Shown here piece after piece: positions 37,061 to 46,442 of a stretch of DNA of 64,000 nt; position 1 is the first letter of the stretch; each line of letters begins with the position of its first letter. The translations under genes and the position numbers were made by a program. This stretch comes from Desulfitobacterium sp038181555 (GTDB lineage: Bacteria > Bacillota > Desulfitobacteriia > Desulfitobacteriales > Desulfitobacteriaceae): contig NZ_JBBWUA010000002.1 in NCBI RefSeq assembly GCF_038181555.1, positions 1 to 64,000 of the forward strand. The letters run 5' to 3'. The notes under the pieces are model-generated. The model was not told the origin of the DNA. It saw only the letters and a list, made by a program, of their open reading frames with translations, and made no database searches.

Positions 37061-37113
37061 GGGACAGGATGAGCATCCGGGAAGCTTTAACCACCCCTTC
37101 TTCACCCTGCCCC
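37061..37113 (-). terminator. possible attenuator between rpsB and tsf
   Basis: On the minus strand GGGGCAGG pairs with CCTGTCCC (37113-37106 with 37068-37061, one G-T pair), followed by TTTTGTA. The 37-nt loop contains a small GATG/CATC hairpin. The position suggests partial termination between rpsB and tsf. The long loop lowers confidence. Confidence 0.45.
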
Positions 37114-37147
37114 TCTACTAATCTACCTTTGCCCGTATGGGGGATAA

Positions 37148-37885
37148 TTATTCAGCAACGACTTCCTCAGCAGCCGCTTCAGCTTCTGCCGCTTCATCCA
37201 TGCTTCCTTGTTGTCCCTCAATGATTGCATCAGCCATGCGACCGGTTAAAAGCTTCACTGCACGAATGGCATCATCATTCGCAGGAATGACTACGTCGAT
37301 TTCGTCAGGATCGCAGTTCGTATCGACAATACCCACGATGGGGATATTCAGGCGATGAGCTTCTGCTACTGCAATCCGCTCTTTGCGAGGATCCACAATA
37401 AATAAGGCATCAGGAAGCTTCTTCATGTTCTTGATTCCGCCTAAGAAACGCTCAAGTTTCTCCATCTCATGACGAAGAGCAGCAACTTCTTTCTTGGGAA
37501 GAACATCAAAAACCCCTTCAGCTTCCATCTTCTCCAATTCACGAAGACGACTAACGCGCTTCTGAATGGTTTGGAAGTTGGTCATCATGCCGCCGAGCCA
37601 ACGCTCATTGACATAATACATGCCACAACGTTCAGCTTCTTCCTTCACTGATTCTTGAGCTTGCTTCTTGGTGCCTACGAACAGAATCGTGCCACCATCA
37701 GCAGCCAAGTTCCGAACGTAATTGTAGGCTTCCTCTACCTTTCTTACGGTTTTTTGCAGGTCAATGATATAAATACCATTGCGCTCCGTAAAAATGTAAC
37801 GAGCCATTTTAGGATTCCAACGACGAGTTTGATGACCGAAGTGAACACCGGCTTCTAGTAATTGCTTCATAGAAATTACAGCCAT
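37148..37885 (-). CDS. rpsB: 30S ribosomal protein S2
   Basis: S2 completes small-subunit assembly. The 245-residue protein starts at ATG 37885 (MAVISMKQLLEAGVHFGHQ) after AAGGAGGTG. It shows NERWLGGMMTNF near residue 100 and DPRKERIAVAEAHRL near 160, and ends in an acidic Ala/Glu tail common in this family. It heads the rpsB-tsf-pyrH-frr block and has its own promoter and a leader of about 110 nt. Confidence 0.97.
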   Translation of the reverse strand: MAVISMKQLLEAGVHFGHQTRRWNPKMARYIFTERNGIYIIDLQKTVRKVEEAYNYVRNLAADGGTILFVGTKKQAQESVKEEAERCGMYYVNERWLGGMMTNFQTIQKRVSRLRELEKMEAEGVFDVLPKKEVAALRHEMEKLERFLGGIKNMKKLPDALFIVDPRKERIAVAEAHRLNIPIVGIVDTNCDPDEIDVVIPANDDAIRAVKLLTGRMADAIIEGQQGSMDEAAEAEAAAEEVVAE

Positions 37886-38001
37886 AGTGTTGCACCTCCT
37901 TTCTTGTTTTTTCCTCCGCAGGTTCATCTCTCCGCTTACCCGATCTCTCGGGAACATAAGCCTCAATCCCTCTGCGTGTGTTATAATTTCACACTGCGAA
38001 T

Positions 38002-38030
38002 AGAATATCACAATTAGAACTTCATTGCAA
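38002..38030 (-). promoter_or_regulatory. promoter for rpsB
   Basis: Minus strand: -35 TTGCAA (38030-38025), 17 bp, -10 TATTCT (38007-38002). The resulting leader of about 110 nt contains short inverted repeats (CCGAGAGATCGG at about 37950) and could carry the S2 autoregulatory site known from other bacteria, by inference. Confidence 0.55.
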
Positions 38031-38038
38031 CAAAAAGC

Positions 38039-38482
38039 TTACGATAAGGAGAAGTTTGTCCGGATTTCGTTCTTTCTAATATACTGTTCCAAATCCATCA
38101 TTAACTCCGGAAAGGGAAAGTAGAGGTCGGTTAGATAATAATCCTGGTTCTTAGTTTTGATCTGGACAATTTCCTTCCCTAGTTTGTTCGTAAAAAGCGC
38201 AATTCTTCGAATCTCTGTTGAAGAGAGACGGCGCTCTCCTCTCAGCGAGCTAAAAACTAACTGACTACCAGCGACGTGAAATTTCTTGCTCCGACCATAG
38301 ATCCATATCGCGACAATCCCTACGGCAGTAATAATATAGACCCAGCGCAGGATATCAGTCTCCAAAGCAGATATCTTGAGACCATAATATAACATAGCAA
38401 ATAGAATCGGAGCCATCGCGAGATAGAGCACACCCGGAATCACTAAAGGTTTCAATTGGTAGGAATACACTTGATCTTCCAT
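38039..38482 (-). CDS. Small membrane protein with PH-like C-terminal domain
   Basis: No named family is recognised with certainty. The 147-residue protein (ATG 38482, 8 nt after GGAG) has two hydrophobic segments near residues 14-36 and 47-62. A soluble part of about 80 residues follows, with the strand pattern KKFHVAGSQLVFSSLRGERRLSSTEIRRI. That pattern resembles bacterial PH-like (DUF304-type) domains. It lies between codY and rpsB, with 32 bp to codY. The role is unknown. Confidence 0.65.
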   Translation of the reverse strand: MEDQVYSYQLKPLVIPGVLYLAMAPILFAMLYYGLKISALETDILRWVYIITAVGIVAIWIYGRSKKFHVAGSQLVFSSLRGERRLSSTEIRRIALFTNKLGKEIVQIKTKNQDYYLTDLYFPFPELMMDLEQYIRKNEIRTNFSLS

Positions 38483-38514
38483 AGCAATCACTCCACCCTT
38501 ACGTCCGCACTTAT

Positions 38515-39303
38515 TTACTTATTATGACTAATCTTGTCTAATTCCTCGAGGAGATGATCATTCAGGACCCGAATATAGGTACCTTTCATTCCTAAGGATT
38601 TAGATTCTATAACACCAGCTGATTCAAATTTACGAAGAGCGTTGACTATCACTGAACGGGTGATTCCCACACGATCAGCGATCTTGCTAGCAACCAATAA
38701 GCCATCGCCACCACCTAGTTCAGCAAAGATATGTTCAACCGCTTCTAATTCGGAATAGGATAAAGTCCCCACGGCAATCTGTACAGCAGCTTTCTTCCGC
38801 GCTTCTTCTTCTGCACGTTCTGCTTTATTACGAAGAATTTCCATCCCAACAACAGTTGCGCCATATTCAGCAAGGATTAAATCCCCTTCGCCAAAATCTT
38901 GATCAAACTTAGCTAGCACCAAAGTGCCAACTCGCTCACCGCCACCGAGAATAGGCACAATCGTCGTGATCTTATTGTTGAAATGACAGCGTTCCTTATC
39001 ATTAAATACGCAACCATTGGCAACTTGAGCTGTGTTGGTGCGTGTTTCAGTTACCTTTAACAAACCTTCATTATAGCTTTCTGGGAAACGCTCGCTCTGA
39101 ACGACGATTTCTTGCATTGTGTCACAGCCGAAGGCTTCCATAAAATGATAACTAAGAATCTTACCACGTCGACCGACAATATAGCAATTGGACTGAATAG
39201 ACTCGCTCAGTACTTTGGCCATTTCGTCAAAATCCACATCATGGCCAGCAGCCTTTTGGATAAGTTTACTAATCGCTCTAGTTTTTTCTAATAAGTTTTT
39301 CAC
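38515..39303 (-). CDS. codY: GTP-sensing transcriptional repressor CodY
   Basis: CodY senses GTP and branched-chain amino acids and represses stationary-phase and nitrogen genes. The N-terminal GAF domain (1-155) and C-terminal winged helix (SKIADRVGITRSVIVNALRKF near residue 203) are complete. GTG at 39303 follows AAGGAGGT by 6 bases, giving 262 residues, close to the Bacillus length. It follows hslU, the Firmicute order xerC-hslV-hslU-codY. Its presence supports a Firmicute host. Confidence 0.96.
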   Translation of the reverse strand: MKNLLEKTRAISKLIQKAAGHDVDFDEMAKVLSESIQSNCYIVGRRGKILSYHFMEAFGCDTMQEIVVQSERFPESYNEGLLKVTETRTNTAQVANGCVFNDKERCHFNNKITTIVPILGGGERVGTLVLAKFDQDFGEGDLILAEYGATVVGMEILRNKAERAEEEARKKAAVQIAVGTLSYSELEAVEHIFAELGGGDGLLVASKIADRVGITRSVIVNALRKFESAGVIESKSLGMKGTYIRVLNDHLLEELDKISHNK

Positions 39304-39366
39304 AAAAAAACCTCCTTTATTTTGGAACACTCTGTTTTGTTTTTACTTAATTCCGTTTCTCTAGCT

Positions 39367-40743
39367 TTAAAGGATATATCGTGAGAGATCTTGATTTCTT
39401 ACGATATTTCCTAAACGATGCTGAACATATTCACGATTGATCGTGACTGTATAATCATCAGGGAGCTCTGAGGCCTCAAAGGATAATTCTTCAAGAACTC
39501 GCTCCATAATGGTATGAAGTCTCCTCGCCCCGATGTTCTCCGTATTTGAGTTTACTTCGTAAGCAACTTTTGCCAATTCGTCGATAGCATTCTCGGTAAA
39601 TTCGACCTTTATTCCCTCTGTTTCCAGTAGTGCGCTGTATTGCTTGATGAGTGAGGATTGAGGCTCGGTGAGAATTCGCTTAAAATCCTCGACACTTAGG
39701 GACTCTAGTTCTACACGGATAGGAAACCGTCCTTGGAGCTCCGGAATAAGATCCGAGGGCTTTGCCACATGAAAGGCACCAGCGGCAATAAAGAGGATAT
39801 GATCCGTCTTAACAGGGCCGTACTTAGTATTAATGGTCGAGCCCTCCACGATCGGTAGGATATCTCTTTGTACACCGCCTCTGGAAACATCCGGGCCTGA
39901 AGCTCCGTCTCTTCCAGCAATTTTATCGATTTCATCAAGGAAAACCATTCCTTCTTGCTCCGTACGACGAATAGCTTCTTGCACAGCTTCGTCTTGGTCG
40001 ATGAGCTTTTGCGCTTCTTCTGTAGTTAAGATGCGACGAGCTTCTCTGACCGTAACTTTTCGTTTATGGCGTTTTTTGGGGAGCATTCCAGCCATCATAT
40101 CTTGCAGATTGGAGTTCATCTCCATCCCCGTGCCCGAAAAATCAGGAAACAGAGGCTGATTGTCTTCGACCTCGACCTCGATAACCTGGTCCTCTAGTTC
40201 ACCACGGCGCAAGCGTTCTCTCACAAAGCTGCGATCCCGCTCAATCTCAGGAGTCACTGTCTCTTCTTTTTCTTGATTCTGATTAAATAAAAATTGAAAG
40301 GGATTTGAGGTATTGGTTTCCGACCGTTTCCCCGGAACAAGCAAATGTTCCAGGCGTATCTCGGCAGACTTTGCTGCTTGAACCTCAACTTCTCCCATCT
40401 TTTCTGTTTTAACCATTCGCAAAGCAATTTCGACTAAATCACGAATGATGGACTCAACGTCCCTTCCAACATAGCCTACTTCAGTAAACTTGGTGGCTTC
40501 TACTTTAAGGAAAGGGGCACGTACTAACTTGGCGAGTCGCCTGGCAATCTCCGTCTTACCAACACCCGTAGGACCAATCATTAGAATATTCTTAGGTAGA
40601 ACTTCCTCTTGCATGGCTTCCGGCAACAAAACCCTTCTGTACCGATTGCGCAGGGCGATGGCAACAGCCCGTTTCGCTTGATTCTGACCAACGATATAAC
40701 GATCCAATTCACGGACAATTTCCCGTGGTGTAAGTTGTTCCAT
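39367..40743 (-). CDS. hslU: ATP-dependent protease ATPase subunit HslU
   Basis: HslU (ClpY) is the AAA+ unfoldase that feeds HslV. The 458 residues show GPTGVGKTEIARRLA near residue 53 (Walker A), the GYVGRDVES pore loop near 88, a charged I-domain (about 110-245), Walker B FLDEIDKIA near 270 and a C-terminal domain ending DLSRYIL, whose tail inserts into HslV. It starts 11 bp after hslV ends. Confidence 0.97.
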   Translation of the reverse strand: MEQLTPREIVRELDRYIVGQNQAKRAVAIALRNRYRRVLLPEAMQEEVLPKNILMIGPTGVGKTEIARRLAKLVRAPFLKVEATKFTEVGYVGRDVESIIRDLVEIALRMVKTEKMGEVEVQAAKSAEIRLEHLLVPGKRSETNTSNPFQFLFNQNQEKEETVTPEIERDRSFVRERLRRGELEDQVIEVEVEDNQPLFPDFSGTGMEMNSNLQDMMAGMLPKKRHKRKVTVREARRILTTEEAQKLIDQDEAVQEAIRRTEQEGMVFLDEIDKIAGRDGASGPDVSRGGVQRDILPIVEGSTINTKYGPVKTDHILFIAAGAFHVAKPSDLIPELQGRFPIRVELESLSVEDFKRILTEPQSSLIKQYSALLETEGIKVEFTENAIDELAKVAYEVNSNTENIGARRLHTIMERVLEELSFEASELPDDYTVTINREYVQHRLGNIVRNQDLSRYIL

Positions 40744-40754
40744 GGGTATCCTCC

Positions 40755-41285
40755 TTACAATTCTTCCACGATAATTTGGTCATTGGTAAAAACACAAATA
40801 GAGGAAGCGACCGCCATAGCTTCGCGGACAAGTTGACCCGGTTGAAGATCTGTGTTCTTAGCCAAGGCCCTTGCTGCTGCTAATGCGTAATTTCCACCGG
40901 AGCCTATCGCTGCTATTCCATCATCCGGTTCGATAACCTCACCTGAACCAGAAATCAAAAGCATACTTTGTTGATCGGCTACAATGAGCAGGGCTTCGAG
41001 GTTGCGAAGCGCCCTATCCATCCGCCAATCCTTGGCAAGCTCTACGGCTGCCCTTTGCAGGTTTCCTTGATATTCCTCAAGCTTGTGTTCAAACTTTTCA
41101 AAGAGAGTGAAAGCATCCGCAACAGAACCAGCAAACCCTGCAAGGACTTTACCGTGGAACAACCGGCGAACTTTCCTTGCGCTATGCTTCATGATGGTTG
41201 CTTGACCCATGGTAACTTGGCCATCTCCAGCCATTGCTACTTGCTCGCCCTTTTTTATGGCAACTATAGTGGTTGCATGGAACAT
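40755..41285 (-). CDS. hslV: ATP-dependent protease subunit HslV
   Basis: HslV (ClpQ) is the proteasome-related threonine peptidase. The 176-residue protein begins MFHATTIVA; processing after Ala4 would expose the nucleophilic Thr5. K37-type AGDGQVTMG and AGSVADAFTLFE segments are conserved. In B. subtilis ClpQ the nucleophile is reported as a serine; here Thr is kept. ATG follows AAGGAGG. Confidence 0.96.
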   Translation of the reverse strand: MFHATTIVAIKKGEQVAMAGDGQVTMGQATIMKHSARKVRRLFHGKVLAGFAGSVADAFTLFEKFEHKLEEYQGNLQRAAVELAKDWRMDRALRNLEALLIVADQQSMLLISGSGEVIEPDDGIAAIGSGGNYALAAARALAKNTDLQPGQLVREAMAVASSICVFTNDQIIVEEL

Positions 41286-41384
41286 CGGAAAACCTCCTTA
41301 TATCGGCAGTTTACAGAATAATTACTTTAGTGTCAATAGAATTGTCTACAATTGCTGTCTTATTGAGAAAATTTAATAAGATGT

Positions 41385-42281
41385 TTATATTTTCTTGGCT
41401 CGGGGGTGACTTTGCTCATATACTTCCTGCAATCGCTCCTTGGTTAAATGGGTATAAATTTGGGTAGAGGAAAGCTTAGCATGACCTAGTAGTTCTTGAA
41501 CACTGCGCAAATCTGCACCGCCGTCGAGCAAGTGGGTGGCAAAGGAATGGCGTAGCATATGAGGATGTAGATGCTGAGACAATCCGGACTCTAAAGCCAA
41601 GTGATCAAGTATGCGGCGAATGGAGCGAACAGAAAGCCGTGTGCCTTGGTAATTGAGGAGCAGTGCCTCCTGGCTATCTTCCCTCATCCCCAAGTAATTC
41701 CGTGTGGCCTCTATAGCATAGCGTGTAAGTGGAATAATTCTCTCTTTGTTGCCTTTTCCCCGCACCCGTAGAAGGAAACTCTCTGCTTCAATATCTTGGC
41801 GATTAAGTCCGGCTAGCTCGCTGACCCTTAAGCCGGATCCATAGAGAAGCTCTAAGATCACTTGGTCCCGTGCCCCAAGTAGTGTTGTGCAATCGGGTGC
41901 TTGGGTAAGGCGATTTAGCTCTTCTATAGAAAGAAAGTGCGGGAGTTTTCTACCTAATTTGGGTGTGGCAATCCTTTGGACTGGATTCTTCTGCAGGATA
42001 CCTTCCCTGCAAAGGAATTTAAAAAAAGCTCTGAGGGCAGAAAGTTTACGAGCCATACTTTTTCTTTCCAGGCCTCGGTCTGTCATTTGGCCGAGAAAGC
42101 TACGGACGATATAAATGTCCACTTGATCCACAGTGAGTTGCTCTGGTTCTACGCTTAACTCAAGGGCAGCGAAATCAAAAAACTGAACGAGGTCGTTGTG
42201 GTAGGCGATGAGAGTGTGTTCAGAGCGATTTTGGGCTTTTAGTTGGCCGTCGAAAAGGCTGAGGGCGTGGTCGGCTTGCAC
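41385..42281 (-). CDS. xerC: Tyrosine recombinase XerC-like
   Basis: This is a site-specific recombinase resolving chromosome dimers. The 298-residue protein has an N-terminal SAM-like core-binding domain (about 1-100) and a catalytic domain with all key residues: R in GLRVSELAGL, K in GKGNKER, HMLRHSFATHLL, LLGHAKLSSTQIYTH with the final His and the Tyr nucleophile. GTG at 42281 lies 8 nt after GGGAGGG. Its place between trmFO and hslV matches codV/xerC of Bacillus, so a housekeeping role is likelier than a mobile-element role. Confidence 0.92.
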   Translation of the reverse strand: MQADHALSLFDGQLKAQNRSEHTLIAYHNDLVQFFDFAALELSVEPEQLTVDQVDIYIVRSFLGQMTDRGLERKSMARKLSALRAFFKFLCREGILQKNPVQRIATPKLGRKLPHFLSIEELNRLTQAPDCTTLLGARDQVILELLYGSGLRVSELAGLNRQDIEAESFLLRVRGKGNKERIIPLTRYAIEATRNYLGMREDSQEALLLNYQGTRLSVRSIRRILDHLALESGLSQHLHPHMLRHSFATHLLDGGADLRSVQELLGHAKLSSTQIYTHLTKERLQEVYEQSHPRAKKI

Positions 42282-42892
42282 TTGGCATTCCCTCCCATGA
42301 TTTGTTCTGGCTATCTCTTGCGAACTATGGAATGGTATTCCTAAAAAGTCAGTTGGTCTCCAGGCTTTTGCTTTACGCGTTCACTCTGAAAGCTGCGCGC
42401 ACCCGTTCTAACGCTCGAGCACTTCGCTCCGTCGGTACCTGCGCCGCTAAGTTTCCGTCTGTGGCGTCGCGGCTTGGGCGAAAGCCTCATCCGGCTTTCG
42501 TCCCGTCTAAATCGCCATCCCGAAAAGCGGGCGAGCTTTTCGCGAAGAACGGGTAGCTGCTCGCTTTGAAGCCGTTCTCTGCTGTAAATCAAAATCCTTG
42601 GGTATTTCTTATGAGTACCCTATGAGTAACCTTAAGAGTATCTTTAAGAGTGAGTAACCTTAAGAGTATCCTAGCGAGTAATCTTATCAGAACGGTAAGA
42701 GTTTTTGCTATGCTTATGGTGGAGTGTTCGAGTGTTTGCCTTAGCATTTCAGATATCCCAGTTCTCGTGATTGCCCCGACTACTATTATTACCGCAATTC
42801 CGGTATTTACATTACTCTCCGCTAAATAAGAGTAGACAGCCTAATCTAAAGTAGCCTTAGTCATAGAATAAATAAATCTAGGATCAATCTGC
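42282..42892. other. 611-bp gene-free region with stem-loops and short direct repeats
   Basis: No gene can be supported here. Bases 42400-42590 are GC-rich and hold three consecutive inverted repeats: 42476-42486 with 42493-42504; CGAAAAGC/GCTTTTCG at 42521-42528 and 42535-42542; and AGAACGG/CCGTTCT at 42546-42552 and 42572-42578. Bases 42624-42642 and 42652-42670 are an exact 19-bp direct repeat, 28 bp apart. It has the look of an interspersed repeat or structured RNA inserted between trmFO and xerC, but its identity is unknown. Confidence 0.55.
42624..42670. repeat. 19-bp direct repeat (two copies)
   Basis: The 19-base unit GAGTAACCTTAAGAGTATC occurs exactly at 42624-42642 and 42652-42670. 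Degenerate GAGTA-containing units flank it on both sides (about 42612 and 42676), so it may be the remnant of a longer array. Confidence 0.8.
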
Positions 42893-44206
42893 TTAACTCA
42901 GTCCCTCGGCGGCTTTGAACTCTTCGAGCTTCGCAAGGGCTCGTTCGGAGATTTTGGCGTTCTTTTCTTTTTTGGCTTTGATGCGTTTTTCGAGGGGAGG
43001 GATGAGTCCGTAGTTGATACTCATGGGTTGGAAGTTCACGCTGGGGGAGCCTTCTAAGTGGCGGGCGAGAGAGCCGAGGGCAGTTTCTTCGGGGAAAAGA
43101 AGGGTGGGTTGATTGTTGAGGCGACGTACGGCGTTGAGGCCTGCAACTAAGCCGCTGGCTATGGATTCTACGTAACCTTCGACACCGGTGATTTGACCGG
43201 CAAAGAATAAGTTGGGTGATTGTCGGAGGCTGTAGTCTGCTTTTAATATCTTGGGGGCGTTTAAGAACGTATTGCGATGCATGACGCCGTAGCGTACGAA
43301 TTCGGCCTGTTCCAGTCCCGGGATAAGACGAAATACTCGCTGTTGCTCACCCCATTTGAGATGAGTTTGAAATCCTACAAGATTAAAGAGGGTGCCTTCT
43401 CTGTTTTCCTTGCGAAGCTGAACGACAGCATAGGAACGCTTTCCAGTGCGGGCATCAATAAGGCCTACGGGCTTTAGAGGGCCAAAGGTTAAGGTCTGCT
43501 CCCCACGGGAGGCCATGACTTCGACGGGCATACAGCCTTCAAAAATCTTACTTTTTTCAAAACCTTTAACTTCCGCGGTCTCAGCTTCAATCAGCTCATT
43601 GTAGAAGTTTTTATACTCTTCTTCGGTCATGGGACAATTTAAATAATCTGGGTCCCCTTTGTCATAGCGGGAGGCCCAGAAAGCTTTGTCCATATTGATT
43701 GACTCTAAAGTGACGATAGGCGCAGCGGCGTCATAAAAACTCAGCGCATCTTCGCCGGTCACCTTCTGAATTTCTAGCGCTAACTCATCAGAGGTCAAGG
43801 GTCCCGTTGCGACTATGGCAACCTCTGATTGGGGAAGCTCTTTAACCTCTTCTCTGCGAACATGAATCAAGGGATGCTCTTCAAGAAGCTTTGTTATCGA
43901 TACGGAAAACTTCTCGCGATCGACGGCCAAAGCGCCTCCGGCCGGTACTGCGACCTGGTCTGCCACTCGCATCAGCAAAGAATCCAAGCGGCGCATTTCT
44001 TCTTTGAGCAGTCCGGCGGCATTCTCTAATCCTGCACCTTTAAGGGAGTTGCTGCAGACCAATTCAGCGAAACTATCCGTATGATGGGCCGGCGTCATCT
44101 TCACCGGCCTCATCTCATAAAGTTCTACTTCTATTCCCTGGCGTGCGATCTGCCAAGCTGCTTCCGCACCGGCCAGACCCGCTCCGATTACTTTAATAGA
44201 TGGCAT
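42893..44206 (-). CDS. trmFO: Methylenetetrahydrofolate-tRNA-(uracil-5-)-methyltransferase TrmFO
   Basis: TrmFO (Gid) methylates U54 of tRNA to ribothymidine using methylene-THF and FAD. The 437-residue protein opens with the FAD-binding GAGLAGAEAAWQIA, followed by SFAELVCSNSLKG near residue 46 and the conserved C-terminal segment FAGQITGVEGYVES near 335. It starts one base after the topA stop, in the Firmicute order topA-trmFO-xerC. Confidence 0.96.
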   Translation of the reverse strand: MPSIKVIGAGLAGAEAAWQIARQGIEVELYEMRPVKMTPAHHTDSFAELVCSNSLKGAGLENAAGLLKEEMRRLDSLLMRVADQVAVPAGGALAVDREKFSVSITKLLEEHPLIHVRREEVKELPQSEVAIVATGPLTSDELALEIQKVTGEDALSFYDAAAPIVTLESINMDKAFWASRYDKGDPDYLNCPMTEEEYKNFYNELIEAETAEVKGFEKSKIFEGCMPVEVMASRGEQTLTFGPLKPVGLIDARTGKRSYAVVQLRKENREGTLFNLVGFQTHLKWGEQQRVFRLIPGLEQAEFVRYGVMHRNTFLNAPKILKADYSLRQSPNLFFAGQITGVEGYVESIASGLVAGLNAVRRLNNQPTLLFPEETALGSLARHLEGSPSVNFQPMSINYGLIPPLEKRIKAKKEKNAKISERALAKLEEFKAAEGLS

Positions 44207-44207
44207 A

Positions 44208-46298
44208 TTATTCTGCTTGCTCCTCTACTTGCCTGTCATAGCGGCATTCCGTATTCGTGCAGGCGTATCTTTTTCCTTGCTTGGATGTCTTAACAACCAT
44301 TAAACCTCCACATTTGGGGCAGGGTTCAGAAGCCGGTAATTCCCAAGAAACAAACTCACACTCAGGGTAGGAACTACATCCGTAGAACTTTCTACCTTTT
44401 TTGCTGCGCCTAATCACTAAAGGATTGCCGCAGTTAGGACATTTTGTTCCGACCTCTTCCAAAAGCGGCTTCGTATTCCGACATTCCGGAAAGCCAGGGC
44501 AAGCCAGAAACTTGCCATAGCGGCCCATTTTAATGACCATATTGCGGCCGCAATTTTCACATATTTCATCAGAAACCTTGTCTTCGATCTGCACTTTATC
44601 CATGCGCTGTTCGGCTTCTTCTAAGGACACCGCGAAGGGGCCGTAAAAGTCCCGAATAACATTTTTCCAAGGCAAAGTCCCTTCCTCAATATCATCCAGC
44701 TTCATTTCCAGATTCGCAGTGAATTCTAGATCAACGATTTCCGGAAAATACTCTTTTAAAATAGTAACGATAATGTCCCCTAATTCAGTAGGAGAAAGCT
44801 GCTTCCCTTCCTTGGCCACGTAGCCTCTAGATAGTATAGTTTCAATAGTTGGAGCATAGGTACTGGGACGACCAATTCCCTCTTCCTCCATCTTGCGCAC
44901 CAGTGAGGCCTCCGTATATTTCGGTGGCGGTTCAGTGAAATGTTGCTTCTCCTGTAAGTTAACAACACTAAGCATTTCGTTTGCTTGAATATTGGCTGAG
45001 AGAGCTCCTTCCTGCTGTTCTTCATTCTCATCTTGCGCTTCTTCATACACGGCGAGATATCCCTGAAAACGTACCGTGGAAGCATTCGCACGAAATAGAT
45101 ATCCTCCTGCCTCTACTTCAACAGTGAGGGTATCGACTAGCGCAGCACTCATTTGACTTGCTAGGAAACGCTCCCATACCAAACGATAAAGACGAAGCTG
45201 ATCTCTTGACAAAAATTCCTTCAAGGAATCTGGAGTTCTCAATACAGAAGTGGGGCGAATAGCCTCATGAGCTTCTTGAGCTCGGCCCTTACTTTTAAAC
45301 TGTCGAGGTTCCGGTGGATAATAATCTGCACTATACTGATCGAGAATAAACTCCTTCGCTTCCTCTTGAGCTATCTCGGAGATTCTAACAGAGTCAGTAC
45401 GCATATAGGTAATCAAACCAATACTCCCAGACTTGCCTAACTCAATCCCCTCGTATAGTTGTTGGGCAAGCATCATGGTCCGCTTAGGCGACATATTGAG
45501 CTTACGATGAGCTTCCTGCTGTAAGCTACTCGTTATAAAGGGGGGTGAGGGCTGTTTTTTCTTTTCCTTCGTCCGCACTTCTTGCACTTGGAAGGATTGA
45601 CTCTCTAAATCTTCGAGAACTTTCTTCATTTCTTCTTCCGAGGCAATGGTTATCTTCTGATTCTGCTTTTTGACCAGCTTTGCGGAGAATACCCCTCCCG
45701 CACTAGCCAAGGAAGCTGTCAGGCTCCAATACTCCTCGGGAATAAAGTTCGTGATTTCTTCCTCGCGATCGCAGACAAGTCGAACAGCCACCGATTGAAC
45801 CCGTCCGGCACTAAGCCCCTTTTTCACTTTTCTCCAAAGTAGAGGGCTCAATTGATACCCCACCAAACGATCCAAAACACGACGTGCTTGTTGGGCATCC
45901 ACCCTGCTGGAATCGATTTGCCGAGGTTGCTTAATTGCTGCTGTAATTGCCGGTTTTGTAATCTCATGGAACTCAATACGGCACTTCTCTGTCAGATCTA
46001 GGCCGAGTAGATGTCCCAAATGCCAAGCAATCGCCTCTCCCTCACGGTCAGGGTCAGAGGCCAAAAGGACCCTACTAGCATTTTTGGCGGCTGCCCGAAG
46101 CTCCTTAATGAGATCTCCTCGACCACGGATAGCAATATATTTGGGTTCAAAGTCATTATCGACATCAACCCCCATTTGGCTTTTCGGCAAATCCCGCAAA
46201 TGTCCCATGGATGCTTTAACTGTATAGTTACTGCTCAAAAATTTACTAATAGATTTGGCCTTAGCCGGAGATTCCACGATTACAAGTGTTTTAGCCAT
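44208..46298 (-). CDS. topA: DNA topoisomerase I
   Basis: TopA is a type IA topoisomerase relaxing negative supercoils. The 696 residues show the TOPRIM domain (LVIVESPAKAKSI at the N-terminus, ASDPDREGEAIAWH near residue 108), the active-site Tyr in GLITYMRTDSVRIS near 298, and three C-terminal four-cysteine zinc ribbons (CENCG...C, CPNCG...C, CPKCG...C) between about 575 and 690. Normal for Firmicutes. Confidence 0.97.
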   Translation of the reverse strand: MAKTLVIVESPAKAKSISKFLSSNYTVKASMGHLRDLPKSQMGVDVDNDFEPKYIAIRGRGDLIKELRAAAKNASRVLLASDPDREGEAIAWHLGHLLGLDLTEKCRIEFHEITKPAITAAIKQPRQIDSSRVDAQQARRVLDRLVGYQLSPLLWRKVKKGLSAGRVQSVAVRLVCDREEEITNFIPEEYWSLTASLASAGGVFSAKLVKKQNQKITIASEEEMKKVLEDLESQSFQVQEVRTKEKKKQPSPPFITSSLQQEAHRKLNMSPKRTMMLAQQLYEGIELGKSGSIGLITYMRTDSVRISEIAQEEAKEFILDQYSADYYPPEPRQFKSKGRAQEAHEAIRPTSVLRTPDSLKEFLSRDQLRLYRLVWERFLASQMSAALVDTLTVEVEAGGYLFRANASTVRFQGYLAVYEEAQDENEEQQEGALSANIQANEMLSVVNLQEKQHFTEPPPKYTEASLVRKMEEEGIGRPSTYAPTIETILSRGYVAKEGKQLSPTELGDIIVTILKEYFPEIVDLEFTANLEMKLDDIEEGTLPWKNVIRDFYGPFAVSLEEAEQRMDKVQIEDKVSDEICENCGRNMVIKMGRYGKFLACPGFPECRNTKPLLEEVGTKCPNCGNPLVIRRSKKGRKFYGCSSYPECEFVSWELPASEPCPKCGGLMVVKTSKQGKRYACTNTECRYDRQVEEQAE

Positions 46299-46442
46299 AC
46301 ATCACCTCAAGATATAATCACAGATATAACGAATTATACAATTCATATCACAAGCACAGCTTTAAATCAACTGAAATGCTCTTGGTGTGTAGCTGTCACA
46401 CCCTCAAACTAGCCTAATATTATCTTCTTTTTCTTAGTATGT

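Noticed and set aside
41385..42281. Tyrosine recombinase as an integrase of a mobile element
   Set aside because: It sits in the conserved topA-trmFO-xerC-hslV order with housekeeping neighbours; no attachment-site repeats were seen.
42302..42592. Short open frames on both strands in the xerC-trmFO gap
   Set aside because: The GC-rich stem-loops leave several frames open; none has a Shine-Dalgarno sequence. Treated as a non-coding repeat-like region.
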